Shown here: piece by piece, positions 7,432 to 12,615 of the stretch
Position numbering within the stretch: position 1 is the first letter of the stretch
How the letters are laid out: each line of letters begins with the position of its first letter
DNA from: a virus
Reading direction: 5' to 3' (one strand)
Virus record (IMG/VR): IMGVR_UViG_3300042294_002150
Location: 1 to 20,285 of that record
Length of the DNA: 20,285 nucleotides
Notes under the pieces: model-generated
Databases searched by the model: none
Told to the model about the DNA's origin: nothing
What the model saw: only the letters and a program-made list of their open reading frames with translations
Translations under genes and position numbers: made by a program

Positions 7432-7805
7432 GGCGCTGTTTCCTCAATGAGACGGGCGATGTACCCGCCGTAGTTGGTGTTCGGCTGCTCGCGGTCGAAT
7501 TCGCGGGCGATCTGGGCGCAGCGTTGGCGTTCGGCCATTGTCTCGGCCTCCAGTCCCTCGTCAATCCCGACGCCAAGGAAGTCCAGCAAATCCTCCGTCG
7601 TTTTCCCCTGCCCCGTGGCGTAGCCCAGGCTGCGCATCCAGTGGGCGAGTTTCTTGCGCTCTGCTGCGGCGACAAGGGCGGCGAAGCGCTCAAGTTCTTC
7701 GTCCCAATCCTCATATGCGCATGACACATTTGGAACGTCGCAACCGCTGTAAATAGGAGCCAGCCCCGCTTCCCGCGCCATGCGTATGATGTCTTCTTGG
7801 GTCAT
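7428..7805 (-). CDS. Phage accessory protein with MTxEDIIRMARE start, larger paralogue
   Basis: 125 residues, ATG 7805 overlapping the upstream TGA. The start MTQEDIIRMAREAG and the internal LERFAALVAAAERKK are a module widely seen in small phage proteins of unknown function. The middle contains a Tyr/Asp/Glu-rich stretch (YEDWDEEL), and a second helical half ends CAQIAREFDREQPNTNYGGY. The gene immediately upstream has the same start and central motif, so the two are tandem paralogues. The motifs suggest a helical, probably soluble protein. No function can be given. Confidence 0.8.
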   Translation of the reverse strand: MTQEDIIRMAREAGLAPIYSGCDVPNVSCAYEDWDEELERFAALVAAAERKKLAHWMRSLGYATGQGKTTEDLLDFLGVGIDEGLEAETMAERQRCAQIAREFDREQPNTNYGGYIARLIEETAP

Positions 7806-8029
7806 GTCATATTCCTTTTGCCGCTATAGATTTGCACGCCTGTCGGAAGATGTGTGTCGCATACCGTGGTCTCTGCGGCCTTCGCGCACGCCTCGCGTTC
7901 AGCGGCGGCAACAAGGGCGGCGAAGCGTTCTAGACCGTAGCTGTCGTAGGTGAAAGTTTCTCGGCCACGGCGGTCTGTTTCAACGTCTCCAGTTTCCCGC
8001 GCCATACGGATGATGTCTTCTCGGGTCAT
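7802..8029 (-). CDS. Phage accessory protein with MTREDIIRMARE start, shorter paralogue
   Basis: 75 residues. ATG 8029 overlaps the upstream TGA and has AAGG close before it. MTREDIIRMARETG and LERFAALVAAAEREACAKAA match the same module as the next gene downstream. A longer frame extends upstream to 8173 but would overlap the previous gene over much of its length, so the coupled ATG is preferred. It is likely a duplicate of its neighbour that lost, or never had, the extended C-terminal half. Function unknown. Confidence 0.8.
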   Translation of the reverse strand: MTREDIIRMARETGDVETDRRGRETFTYDSYGLERFAALVAAAEREACAKAAETTVCDTHLPTGVQIYSGKRNMT

Positions 8030-8256
8030 GTCCTTGCCCTTTCCGGCCACGATGCGGGCCTGTCGGTCCATTTGATGTCGTTTTGATAACGCGACTTCTG
8101 TGCGGCGCTGCCTGCCGCTGTTTGCGCAGAATAGCGGGCAACACAACCACAACTCCACCAAACACCGTTCCACCAGCGGAAGATGTTTGGATCACGCGCT
8201 GTACTCGCCGGCCACCAGCCGATGCTAGGCGGCGGGCCTTTGTGCCATGTGGTCAT
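8026..8256 (-). CDS. Conserved phage protein, WHKGPPPSIGWWPAS type
   Basis: 76 residues, ATG 8256 coupled by ATGA to the gene upstream. The N-terminus TTWHKGPPPSIGWWPAS, then FRWWNGVWWS and a C-terminal KWTDRP, match a small Trp-rich protein family I have seen repeatedly in phages and prophages of Gram-negative bacteria, always without known function. The Trp/Pro-rich composition suggests a compact beta fold. The recurring motif and tight coupling make the gene call firm. Confidence 0.85.
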   Translation of the reverse strand: MTTWHKGPPPSIGWWPASTARDPNIFRWWNGVWWSCGCVARYSAQTAAGSAAQKSRYQNDIKWTDRPASWPERART

Positions 8257-8501
8257 TTCTGTCCTCCTTCCGCCCATGCTATGGCAACGCGGGCTCGTTT
8301 GCAGCACAGGTTGCCCTCGTATCCACAAGGCGTTGACTCAGTTGCATCGCAGGATGAGCCATAAAACTTCAACGCCTCCAGCAGTTCCCCGTTCAGGGCG
8401 TGCAACCGGCGCAATTCGGCTGCGGCATCGTCGTGATGTGTTTTGCTTGCGGGGTCTGCCTTGATGACATCAGCAAGAAATAGGGCTTTGGGTTGGCTCA
8501 T
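8253..8501 (-). CDS. Hypothetical phage protein with helical AELRRLHALN segment
   Basis: 82 residues, start ATG 8501 and stop each coupled to neighbours by ATGA. The sequence has a polar N-terminus, a helical stretch AAELRRLHALNGELLEALK that is likely a short coiled coil, then a Cys-containing region (SSCDATESTPCGY, NLCCKRARV). This layout resembles the small Ead/Ea22-like accessory proteins of lambdoid and other phages, but I cannot confirm membership. Four cysteines in the second half could bind a metal. Function unknown. Confidence 0.8.
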   Translation of the reverse strand: MSQPKALFLADVIKADPASKTHHDDAAAELRRLHALNGELLEALKFYGSSCDATESTPCGYEGNLCCKRARVAIAWAEGGQK

Positions 8502-9058
8502 TGGTTCTTCTCCTTCAGCGCTTGCTCGACGGCGCGGGCGAATTGCTGTCTACGAAGCTCGCTATCTGTGCCGGTCACCGACATATCCTCAATCTCCTCC
8601 TCCGTCAACCCCTGCCACTCGCGGCGGGGTGGGTGGGCGTAGAGTGGATTCCATGCACCCGACTCAGCATTGGCTGGCGGCTTCTTGCGAAAGTACGCAC
8701 TGTTCAACCATTGCCACGCCACCGGCTCCTGCTCCGTCTCGCGGCGGGGCTGAGCTATCTCCTGCCTGCGCTCCTCAAGGAGCAGGGCAGCATCCAGCCT
8801 TGACTGCAGGTTTTGCGCAACGTCCTCCTGCGCCCGCGCTGTTGAGCCCCCGAATATTTCTTCCATCAATTTCAGATTTGCTGCAGCGTTTTGCATTTCT
8901 TGAACAGTGGGTCTTATTGGCTCCTCCTGCGCCAGCGCGGCGCGGAGGGCTTGTTTCCGGCGGTCAAGTTCGTAGTGGTCAACCACGCCAGATGGCGGGG
9001 CATCTAAAGCCTCCAACGCCTCCAGCGCCTGCTGGGCGGCTTCGCGCAGCGCACTCAT
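8498..9058 (-). CDS. Phage accessory protein with EPVAW and PPRREWQGLTEEEI motifs
   Basis: 186 residues from ATG 9058, overlapping the TGA of the HTH gene upstream. The N-terminal half is helical (REAAQQALEALEALDAPPSG; RRKQALRAALAQEEP). The C-terminal half contains EPVAWQWLNS, NPLYAHPPRREWQGLTEEEI and a terminal helix. These motifs are a recurring mosaic in phage accessory proteins (Ead/Ea22-like), with the N-terminal and C-terminal modules often swapped between phages. The motif order suggests modular exchange. No biochemical role is known to me. Confidence 0.8.
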   Translation of the reverse strand: MSALREAAQQALEALEALDAPPSGVVDHYELDRRKQALRAALAQEEPIRPTVQEMQNAAANLKLMEEIFGGSTARAQEDVAQNLQSRLDAALLLEERRQEIAQPRRETEQEPVAWQWLNSAYFRKKPPANAESGAWNPLYAHPPRREWQGLTEEEIEDMSVTGTDSELRRQQFARAVEQALKEKNQ

Positions 9059-9258
9059 ACCCCACCTCCTCGGATCGCCCGCTCCTCGAAAACCAGCACA
9101 TCAGTCAGCCTATACAACACCCGGCCGACGACAGGGTGCCCGATGCGAATATGCGCCGGCAGCCTAGCCGTGGATCGCCAGCGCCGCAGCGTGCGCTGCG
9201 AGACGCGCCAGCGCTCGGCTAGCTGCTGCTCGGTCAGCAGCGTGTCACTCGTCGTCAT
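9055..9258 (-). CDS. Excisionase/AlpA-like helix-turn-helix protein
   Basis: 67 residues from ATG 9258. The protein is almost entirely one MerR-like/HTH_17 domain: LLTEQQLAERWRVSQRTLRR as the helix-turn-helix, then HIRIGHPVVGRVLYRLTDVL as the wing and closing helix. Such small proteins act as excisionases or as AlpA-type transcription regulators. No integrase is present here, so a regulatory role is more likely than excision. Its start lies 14 bases inside the previous gene, and its stop is coupled to the next by ATGA. A frame extending upstream to 9333 is rejected because it would overlap the previous gene further. Confidence 0.82.
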   Translation of the reverse strand: MTTSDTLLTEQQLAERWRVSQRTLRRWRSTARLPAHIRIGHPVVGRVLYRLTDVLVFEERAIRGGGV

Positions 9259-9505
9259 CGGTGCTCTCCTCGGCAAACCACCAGTCCTCGATCTCGGCAG
9301 CGATGTCGTGCGCCTTGCCGGCGGCCTCGCCATGCTCCGGGTGGCTGAGCAGCGGAAACGACAGTTCGTAGATCGCCACCAGCAGGCGGTCGATGTGCTC
9401 GCGGGCGGTGCGTGCTCTGTCGTCAGCGACGGCGAACATGTCCTGCGCGACCCGCAGGCGGTAGTGCAGCGCCGCCTCGGCCTGCGTCATAACGGGTGCG
9501 TTCAT
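9245..9505 (-). CDS. Hypothetical helical protein
   Basis: 86 residues. ATG 9505 overlaps the TGA of the gene upstream; a second in-frame ATG at 9490 is possible. It is mostly predicted helix (AEAALHYRLRVAQDMFAVAD, then REHIDRLLVAIYELSFPLL), with an acidic C-terminus ending WWFAEESTDDDE. The acidic tail is notable next to recombination proteins, where acidic tails often mediate contacts in single-strand DNA-binding proteins. That parallel is only suggestive. No family is recognised. Confidence 0.75.
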   Translation of the reverse strand: MNAPVMTQAEAALHYRLRVAQDMFAVADDRARTAREHIDRLLVAIYELSFPLLSHPEHGEAAGKAHDIAAEIEDWWFAEESTDDDE

Positions 9506-10185
9506 ACTGTGCCCTCCTCAGCGCGGATCTGGTTGGTGCGACGAGTTGCCGCCTCAATGACTTGCTTTCGTTCTTCGCTCCCCTTTGGTAGCCGGTTGAT
9601 GTCAATGCGAAGCAACTCTAGGCCCTCCATCGTGCTGGCAAGCTCAATCTGCTCCAGCAGGGCGTTGACGCTTACCGTAGACGCGGGCGGCGGCGGTGCC
9701 GCAGGAGGCTTTGGTGGCGGCGGTGCCGCAGGAGGCTTGGGAGTAGCGCGGCGCTCTTGCCTTTCGTCTTTTTTCTCCTCCTCGTGACCGGACTCCAACG
9801 GCAGCTTGGCCCATAGCTCGTAAGCAAGGCCGAACGTCATAGCCGCCGCCAAGCAAACGCCTCGACGATGCGTATCCGTCAGGTCGCGCGCCGTGATCTT
9901 GTCGCGCTGGATTGCGGCGTTACGCGTATCCATGACGGCTTGCGGGACTGCGGGCGTGACCTGCTCACCATTGCGGAAACAAATCAGCAAATAGCAACCA
10001 ACAGGCGCCGCGTGCAGCAAGCTGCCATCCGCATTGGGGACCGTTTCTGGCAGCCAGCCTGGCGCATGCTCCCGCAGAAGCTGCAGGGTGCGCGACCAGT
10101 TGATGTAGGAAGCCTTGAAATTGCCGGCGCCGATGGTTTCCACCAGATCGTCCGTGGCAACTCCGGCTAGATTGGGAATTTGCAC
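9502..10185 (-). CDS. Putative single-strand annealing protein (Sak3/DUF1071-like)
   Basis: 227 residues from GTG 10185 with GGAG seven bases upstream. The N-terminal domain shows an ordered series typical of DUF1071/Sak3-like annealing proteins: KASYINWSRTLQLL (24-37), a beta region GCYLLICFRNGE (63-74), PAVPQAVMDTRNAAI (78-92), then DLTDTHRRGVCLAAAMTFGL (101-120) and LAYELWAKLPLE (120-131). A Pro-rich linker (150-168) contains a nine-residue tandem repeat, and a helical C-terminal domain follows. Such proteins pair complementary single strands made by an exonuclease, here the YqaJ gene two genes upstream. The pattern match is good but the assignment rests on memory; Erf or RecT types remain possible. 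Confidence 0.65.
   Translation of the reverse strand: MQIPNLAGVATDDLVETIGAGNFKASYINWSRTLQLLREHAPGWLPETVPNADGSLLHAAPVGCYLLICFRNGEQVTPAVPQAVMDTRNAAIQRDKITARDLTDTHRRGVCLAAAMTFGLAYELWAKLPLESGHEEEKKDERQERRATPKPPAAPPPPKPPAAPPPPASTVSVNALLEQIELASTMEGLELLRIDINRLPKGSEERKQVIEAATRRTNQIRAEEGTV
9689..9738 (-). repeat. 27-base tandem repeat inside the annealing-protein gene
   Basis: A 23-base block (9689-9711 and 9716-9738) is repeated exactly with a 27-base offset, nine codons. It encodes the duplicated Pro/Ala linker PKPPAAPPP. The period is in frame, so copy number can change without breaking the gene. Confidence 0.75.
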
Positions 10186-10201
10186 AGTTGTTCTCCGAAA
10201 T

Positions 10202-10219
10202 GGGGCGGTTTCCCGCCCC
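10202..10219 (-). promoter_or_regulatory. Hairpin before the annealing-protein gene
   Basis: Perfect inverted repeat, arms GGGGCGG and CCGCCCC around a four-base loop, in the only sizeable gap (40 bases) of leftward operon A. The ribosome binding site GGAG of the gene at 10185 follows it on the minus strand. No T-run follows, so it is not a classical terminator. Confidence 0.6.
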
Positions 10220-10225
10220 GTGGGT

Positions 10226-10480
10226 TCAGTCGGTCAGGCCGGCGTTTTCGGCGCTGACGGAAACGACGCCAGCGGTCTCCACCGGGCATCCTGCAGCCAT
10301 CAGTTCAATGATGTCGTCGTGCGACGCCAGGCGGACCTGAAGCTGAGGCATGCAGTGCCCGAGGGCGCCGGCAGGCGTGTAAGCGCGGACCAGACGGTCT
10401 TCTTCTCCGGTCTGGCTGACGACGTAGGTCTTCAGCGTGCGGGTGTAGGCGCGCTTGGTTGCGGTGACGGTTTCGCTCAT
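10226..10480 (-). CDS. Hypothetical protein between nuclease and annealing protein
   Basis: 84 residues, ATG 10480 coupled by ATGA to the YqaJ gene. The sequence is beta-rich: KRAYTRTLKTYVVSQTGEE, RLVRAYTPAGALGHCMPQ and a VETAGVVSVSA end. It is short, soluble, without cysteine pairs or membrane segments. Proteins of this size between phage nuclease and annealing genes are common and unassigned. A small DNA-binding or nuclease-modulating role would fit the context, but nothing in the sequence shows it. Confidence 0.78.
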   Translation of the reverse strand: MSETVTATKRAYTRTLKTYVVSQTGEEDRLVRAYTPAGALGHCMPQLQVRLASHDDIIELMAAGCPVETAGVVSVSAENAGLTD

Positions 10481-11109
10481 TTTCTTTGCTCCGCGAGACG
10501 CCGCAGCGCCTCGACTTGGTTGCCGACCTGCTGCAGGAAAATCGTGATCCGGGCTTCCAGGTCGGCAATGAAGCTCGGGTCACGTTGGATGCGCTGAACG
10601 TGCAGCTGCAGTTCAACGGGCATCCGGGGATCGTAGGAAACGAAATCGCACCACTGGCGGCCGGTGATCCACATCTGGCCCTGCACCTGTGCGCGGTGAT
10701 CGTCGGGCATGCCGTTCAACAGCGTTTCGATGTGGTTGGCGCTGTTGAACGGGCACTTGATCTCAATGAGCCCGTCCCAGTCCACCAGGCCGTCCGGGCT
10801 GCAGCCTGCCAGCAGGGTGTCGTGGGCGATGAAGCCCGTTTCCTCGACACTGATGCCGGTGACGCGCTCGTAGGCTGTGCGTGCTTCGGGTTCGTGATCG
10901 CCCCACTGCATGGCTGCGGTGACGAATTTCTGCACACGCTGGCCGGTCAGACGCTCGACCACCAGTTCGGTGACGTAGTCGCGCTGGGCCTGCGCCGGGT
11001 CGCCGGATTTCAGCGCGGCGATGGCGTCGCGGAACCGGCTGGCCGTGGCCTTGCCGATGCGGGCGGCGTACCAGTCGGCGTCGCGCTGGGTGGCGGTTTC
11101 GAGGATCAT
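10477..11109 (-). CDS. YqaJ-like viral recombinase/exonuclease
   Basis: 210 residues from ATG 11109, coupled by ATGA to the gene upstream. YqaJ/lambda-exo-type PD-(D/E)xK nucleases digest one strand of duplex DNA and hand the other to an annealing protein. The motifs are in order: DWYAARIGKATAS (12-24), WGDHEPEARTAYE (69-81), the catalytic SPDGLVDWDGLIEIKCP with Asp106, Glu116 and Lys118, and the Gln motif RAQVQGQMW (139-147). Length matches the family (about 200-230). With the putative annealing protein in the same operon it forms a two-component recombination module. Confidence 0.92.
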   Translation of the reverse strand: MILETATQRDADWYAARIGKATASRFRDAIAALKSGDPAQAQRDYVTELVVERLTGQRVQKFVTAAMQWGDHEPEARTAYERVTGISVEETGFIAHDTLLAGCSPDGLVDWDGLIEIKCPFNSANHIETLLNGMPDDHRAQVQGQMWITGRQWCDFVSYDPRMPVELQLHVQRIQRDPSFIADLEARITIFLQQVGNQVEALRRLAEQRK

Positions 11110-11294
11110 TGCCGTTCCTCGTCAACAATCGAAATCTGCGCAACCTTGTCCTCGGCCGCAGGGAACAGCGAAATCTTGACCTCGTTCCCTTCAGAATCGG
11201 TCAAGACGATGTGCCGCCAAGTGTGGCCGTTGGCGCTGCTGCGCTTCGTGGCAACCACGCTGACGATGCCGTGAAAACTCATGTTGGTGAACAT
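11106..11294 (-). CDS. Small hypothetical beta-rich protein
   Basis: 62 residues. ATG 11294 has GAGGAG five bases upstream; a second in-frame ATG lies at 11282. The body, HGIVSVVATKRSSANGHTWR then HIVLTDSEGNEVKISLFP, alternates beta strands with turns and could form a small OB- or SH3-like barrel. A DNA-binding helper for the exonuclease encoded directly downstream would fit, but I recognise no family. It is coupled to that exonuclease by ATGA. Confidence 0.75.
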   Translation of the reverse strand: MFTNMSFHGIVSVVATKRSSANGHTWRHIVLTDSEGNEVKISLFPAAEDKVAQISIVDEERQ

Positions 11295-11303
11295 GTCCGC
11301 TCC

Positions 11304-11687
11304 TCAGATGTCGTCGTAGAACTCAGGCTCGCGGTCGCCCAGCGAAGCCCACAACTGGTCTTCAATTTGCCGCAGCCGGTCGGCGTTGTCCCGCAGGAAA
11401 CGCGACTGCAGCTCGTAGCGCGCCGCCTCGGCCTGCGCACGGGTGCCGCTGAACACGCACGCCAGAAGCGTGTCCACGCAGACGTCGGACATGTCGTCCT
11501 CGCGGACGTTGATCACGTCAAACGCAGCGCCCTCGCGGGCATGCGAGACGCGGGCCAGCCACATCTGCCAGTCTGCTGGGCAGGCCAGCAGGTGGTCGCG
11601 GGCTTCGCTGGTCATCGGGGAATCGTCGTCGAGGGGCTGGTTACCCTGCCAGGTGATCGGGTCACCAGGCCCATAGGTCGTGTACAT
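11304..11687 (-). CDS. First gene of the leftward operon, hypothetical
   Basis: 127 residues from ATG 11687, chosen because GGAG lies eight bases upstream. In-frame ATGs at 11729 and 11732 and a TTG at 11777 lack a convincing ribosome binding site, and the longer frames would run into the operator-like repeats. The protein has a polar N-terminus (TYGPGDPITWQGNQPLDDDS). The middle and C-terminus are helical (SEARDHLLACPADWQMWLA; RYELQSRFLRDNADRLRQIE), ending in the acidic EPEFYDDI. No family is recognised. As first gene after the divergent control region it should be among the earliest expressed. Confidence 0.72.
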   Translation of the reverse strand: MYTTYGPGDPITWQGNQPLDDDSPMTSEARDHLLACPADWQMWLARVSHAREGAAFDVINVREDDMSDVCVDTLLACVFSGTRAQAEAARYELQSRFLRDNADRLRQIEDQLWASLGDREPEFYDDI

Positions 11688-11750
11688 TCGTCGCTCTCCG
11701 TTGTCGCGCTCGAATCGGCGCGGACGCATCATGTCACCATATGGCCCACC

Positions 11751-11781
11751 TTGTCCAGCATTGGACAATCCTGACAATCCT
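11751..11781. promoter_or_regulatory. Operator-like inverted repeat plus 9-bp tandem repeat
   Basis: TTGTCCA and TGGACAA form a perfect 7-bp inverted repeat with a four-base spacer (11751-11768). Its right arm runs into two exact tandem copies of GACAATCCT (11764-11772 and 11773-11781), so three TTGTC/GACAA half-sites lie within 31 bases. The region lies between the divergent operons starting at 11687 (minus) and 11855 (plus). This is the layout of a phage repressor or activator operator. The winged-helix protein at 11855 is a likely ligand. No clear sigma-70 promoter hexamers were found, so exact promoters are not called. Confidence 0.6.
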
Positions 11782-11854
11782 GCAGGGTCATTCTCGGGAG
11801 GTTGACTGCGGCAGCGCTGCGGGCTGACACTTGCGGCCCCAACAGGAGGACAGC

Positions 11855-12142
11855 GTGAACCTCTCAGACAGGCAGCAGGAAATCTTCGATTACATCTGCC
11901 AGCGTCAGCCCGTCATGCGCGGGGCGCTTGCGAAGCACTTTCGCATCTCGGTCAACACCGTCGCGTGCCATGTCAACGCGCTGCGGCTCATGGGCCTGAT
12001 CGAGCCCACCAGTGTGGGCCGCTGGTCAGCCTGGCGCATGGCGACGACTCTGCCGCCCAGTGGGCCGGCGCTGAAAGCGTATGAACGGGCTCCGAGCGTC
12101 TGGGCGTATGCGGCGCGGTGCGCGCAGGAGTCGAATCGATGA
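11855..12142 (+). CDS. Winged-helix DNA-binding protein
   Basis: 95 residues from GTG 11855, which has a perfect AGGAGG (11844-11849) five bases upstream. An in-frame TTG at 11831 is less likely. The first 60 residues form a winged helix: LSDRQQEIFDYICQRQPV, ALAKHFRISVNTVACHVNAL (recognition helix) and RLMGLIEPTSVGRWSAW (wing), similar to LexA N-terminal and MarR/ArsR-like folds. The rest is a short unassigned tail. It is the first gene of the rightward replication operon and faces the operator-like repeats at 11751-11781, so it is the best candidate for their ligand. Its stop is coupled by ATGA to the nuclease gene. Confidence 0.8.
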   Translation: MNLSDRQQEIFDYICQRQPVMRGALAKHFRISVNTVACHVNALRLMGLIEPTSVGRWSAWRMATTLPPSGPALKAYERAPSVWAYAARCAQESNR

Positions 12143-12615
12143 GAGGCCGCCGCACGCTGCGCGAGATCATGCTCGCCAATCAGGCCAGCATGGACGTCTA
12201 TGCCGCGATGAGCGGGAAGCCTCGCATTGAGTTTGACATTCCACCAGAACCGAAGAAACGCGCCCCAGCGAAGCCCAGCACGGAGCCGTCAGAAGCCGAG
12301 ATCCTGCGGGCGATCATGCAGCTGTTGAAGCGGCACCCGCGCGTGGCTCAGTGCTGGCGGCAGAACAGCGGCACCTTTCAGGAGCGCAACCGGGACGGCT
12401 CGACGCGGTACATCCGCGCGAACACGCAGAAGGGCATGAGCGACATCATGGGCGTCCTGCGCGACGGTCGCACGCTGGCCATCGAGGTCAAGTCGCGCGT
12501 CGGCAAGATGCGCCCCGGACAGGATGAGTTCCTGCAGACGATCCGGCAGGCCGGAGGCGTGGCGGGTGTGTGCCGCAGTGTGGACGATGCCGTCAGGCTG
12601 CTGGGGGATGCATGA
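12139..12615 (+). CDS. VRR-NUC domain nuclease
   Basis: 158 residues from ATG 12139, coupled by ATGA at both ends. The N-terminal 45 residues are basic and Pro-rich. The nuclease core follows: Glu52/Glu54 in PSEAEILRAI, then NTQKGMSDIMGV with Asp102, LAIEVKSRVGKMRPGQDEF with Glu116, Lys118 and Gln128, and a closing GGVAGVCRSVDDAVRLL. This is the E...GxxD...ExK...Q signature of VRR-NUC (PD-(D/E)xK) nucleases, often found beside phage replicative helicases. Structure-specific cleavage during replication or recombination is the likely role. Confidence 0.9.
   Translation: MRGRRTLREIMLANQASMDVYAAMSGKPRIEFDIPPEPKKRAPAKPSTEPSEAEILRAIMQLLKRHPRVAQCWRQNSGTFQERNRDGSTRYIRANTQKGMSDIMGVLRDGRTLAIEVKSRVGKMRPGQDEFLQTIRQAGGVAGVCRSVDDAVRLLGDA

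Noticed and set aside
7208-7729. Minus-strand frame of 173 codons ending with the 27-residue membrane peptide
   Set aside because: The upstream part is a shadow of the MTxEDIIRMARE gene; only the last 27 codons have their own start and ribosome binding site.
8443-9222. Plus-strand open frame of 259 codons
   Set aside because: Opposite-strand shadow of three well-supported, ATGA-coupled minus genes; composition is Pro/Arg/Ser-rich low-complexity as expected for such shadows.
9055-9258. Excisionase as evidence for a temperate phage
   Set aside because: No integrase, attachment site or CI-type repressor is visible in the window; the fold alone does not show lysogeny.
10486-11274. Plus-strand open frame of 262 codons
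   Set aside because: Lies opposite the YqaJ exonuclease with its complete catalytic motifs; no ribosome binding site.
11688-11777. Longer start (TTG 11777) for the first gene of operon A
   Set aside because: It would begin inside the operator-like repeats and lacks a ribosome binding site; ATG 11687 has GGAG at eight bases.
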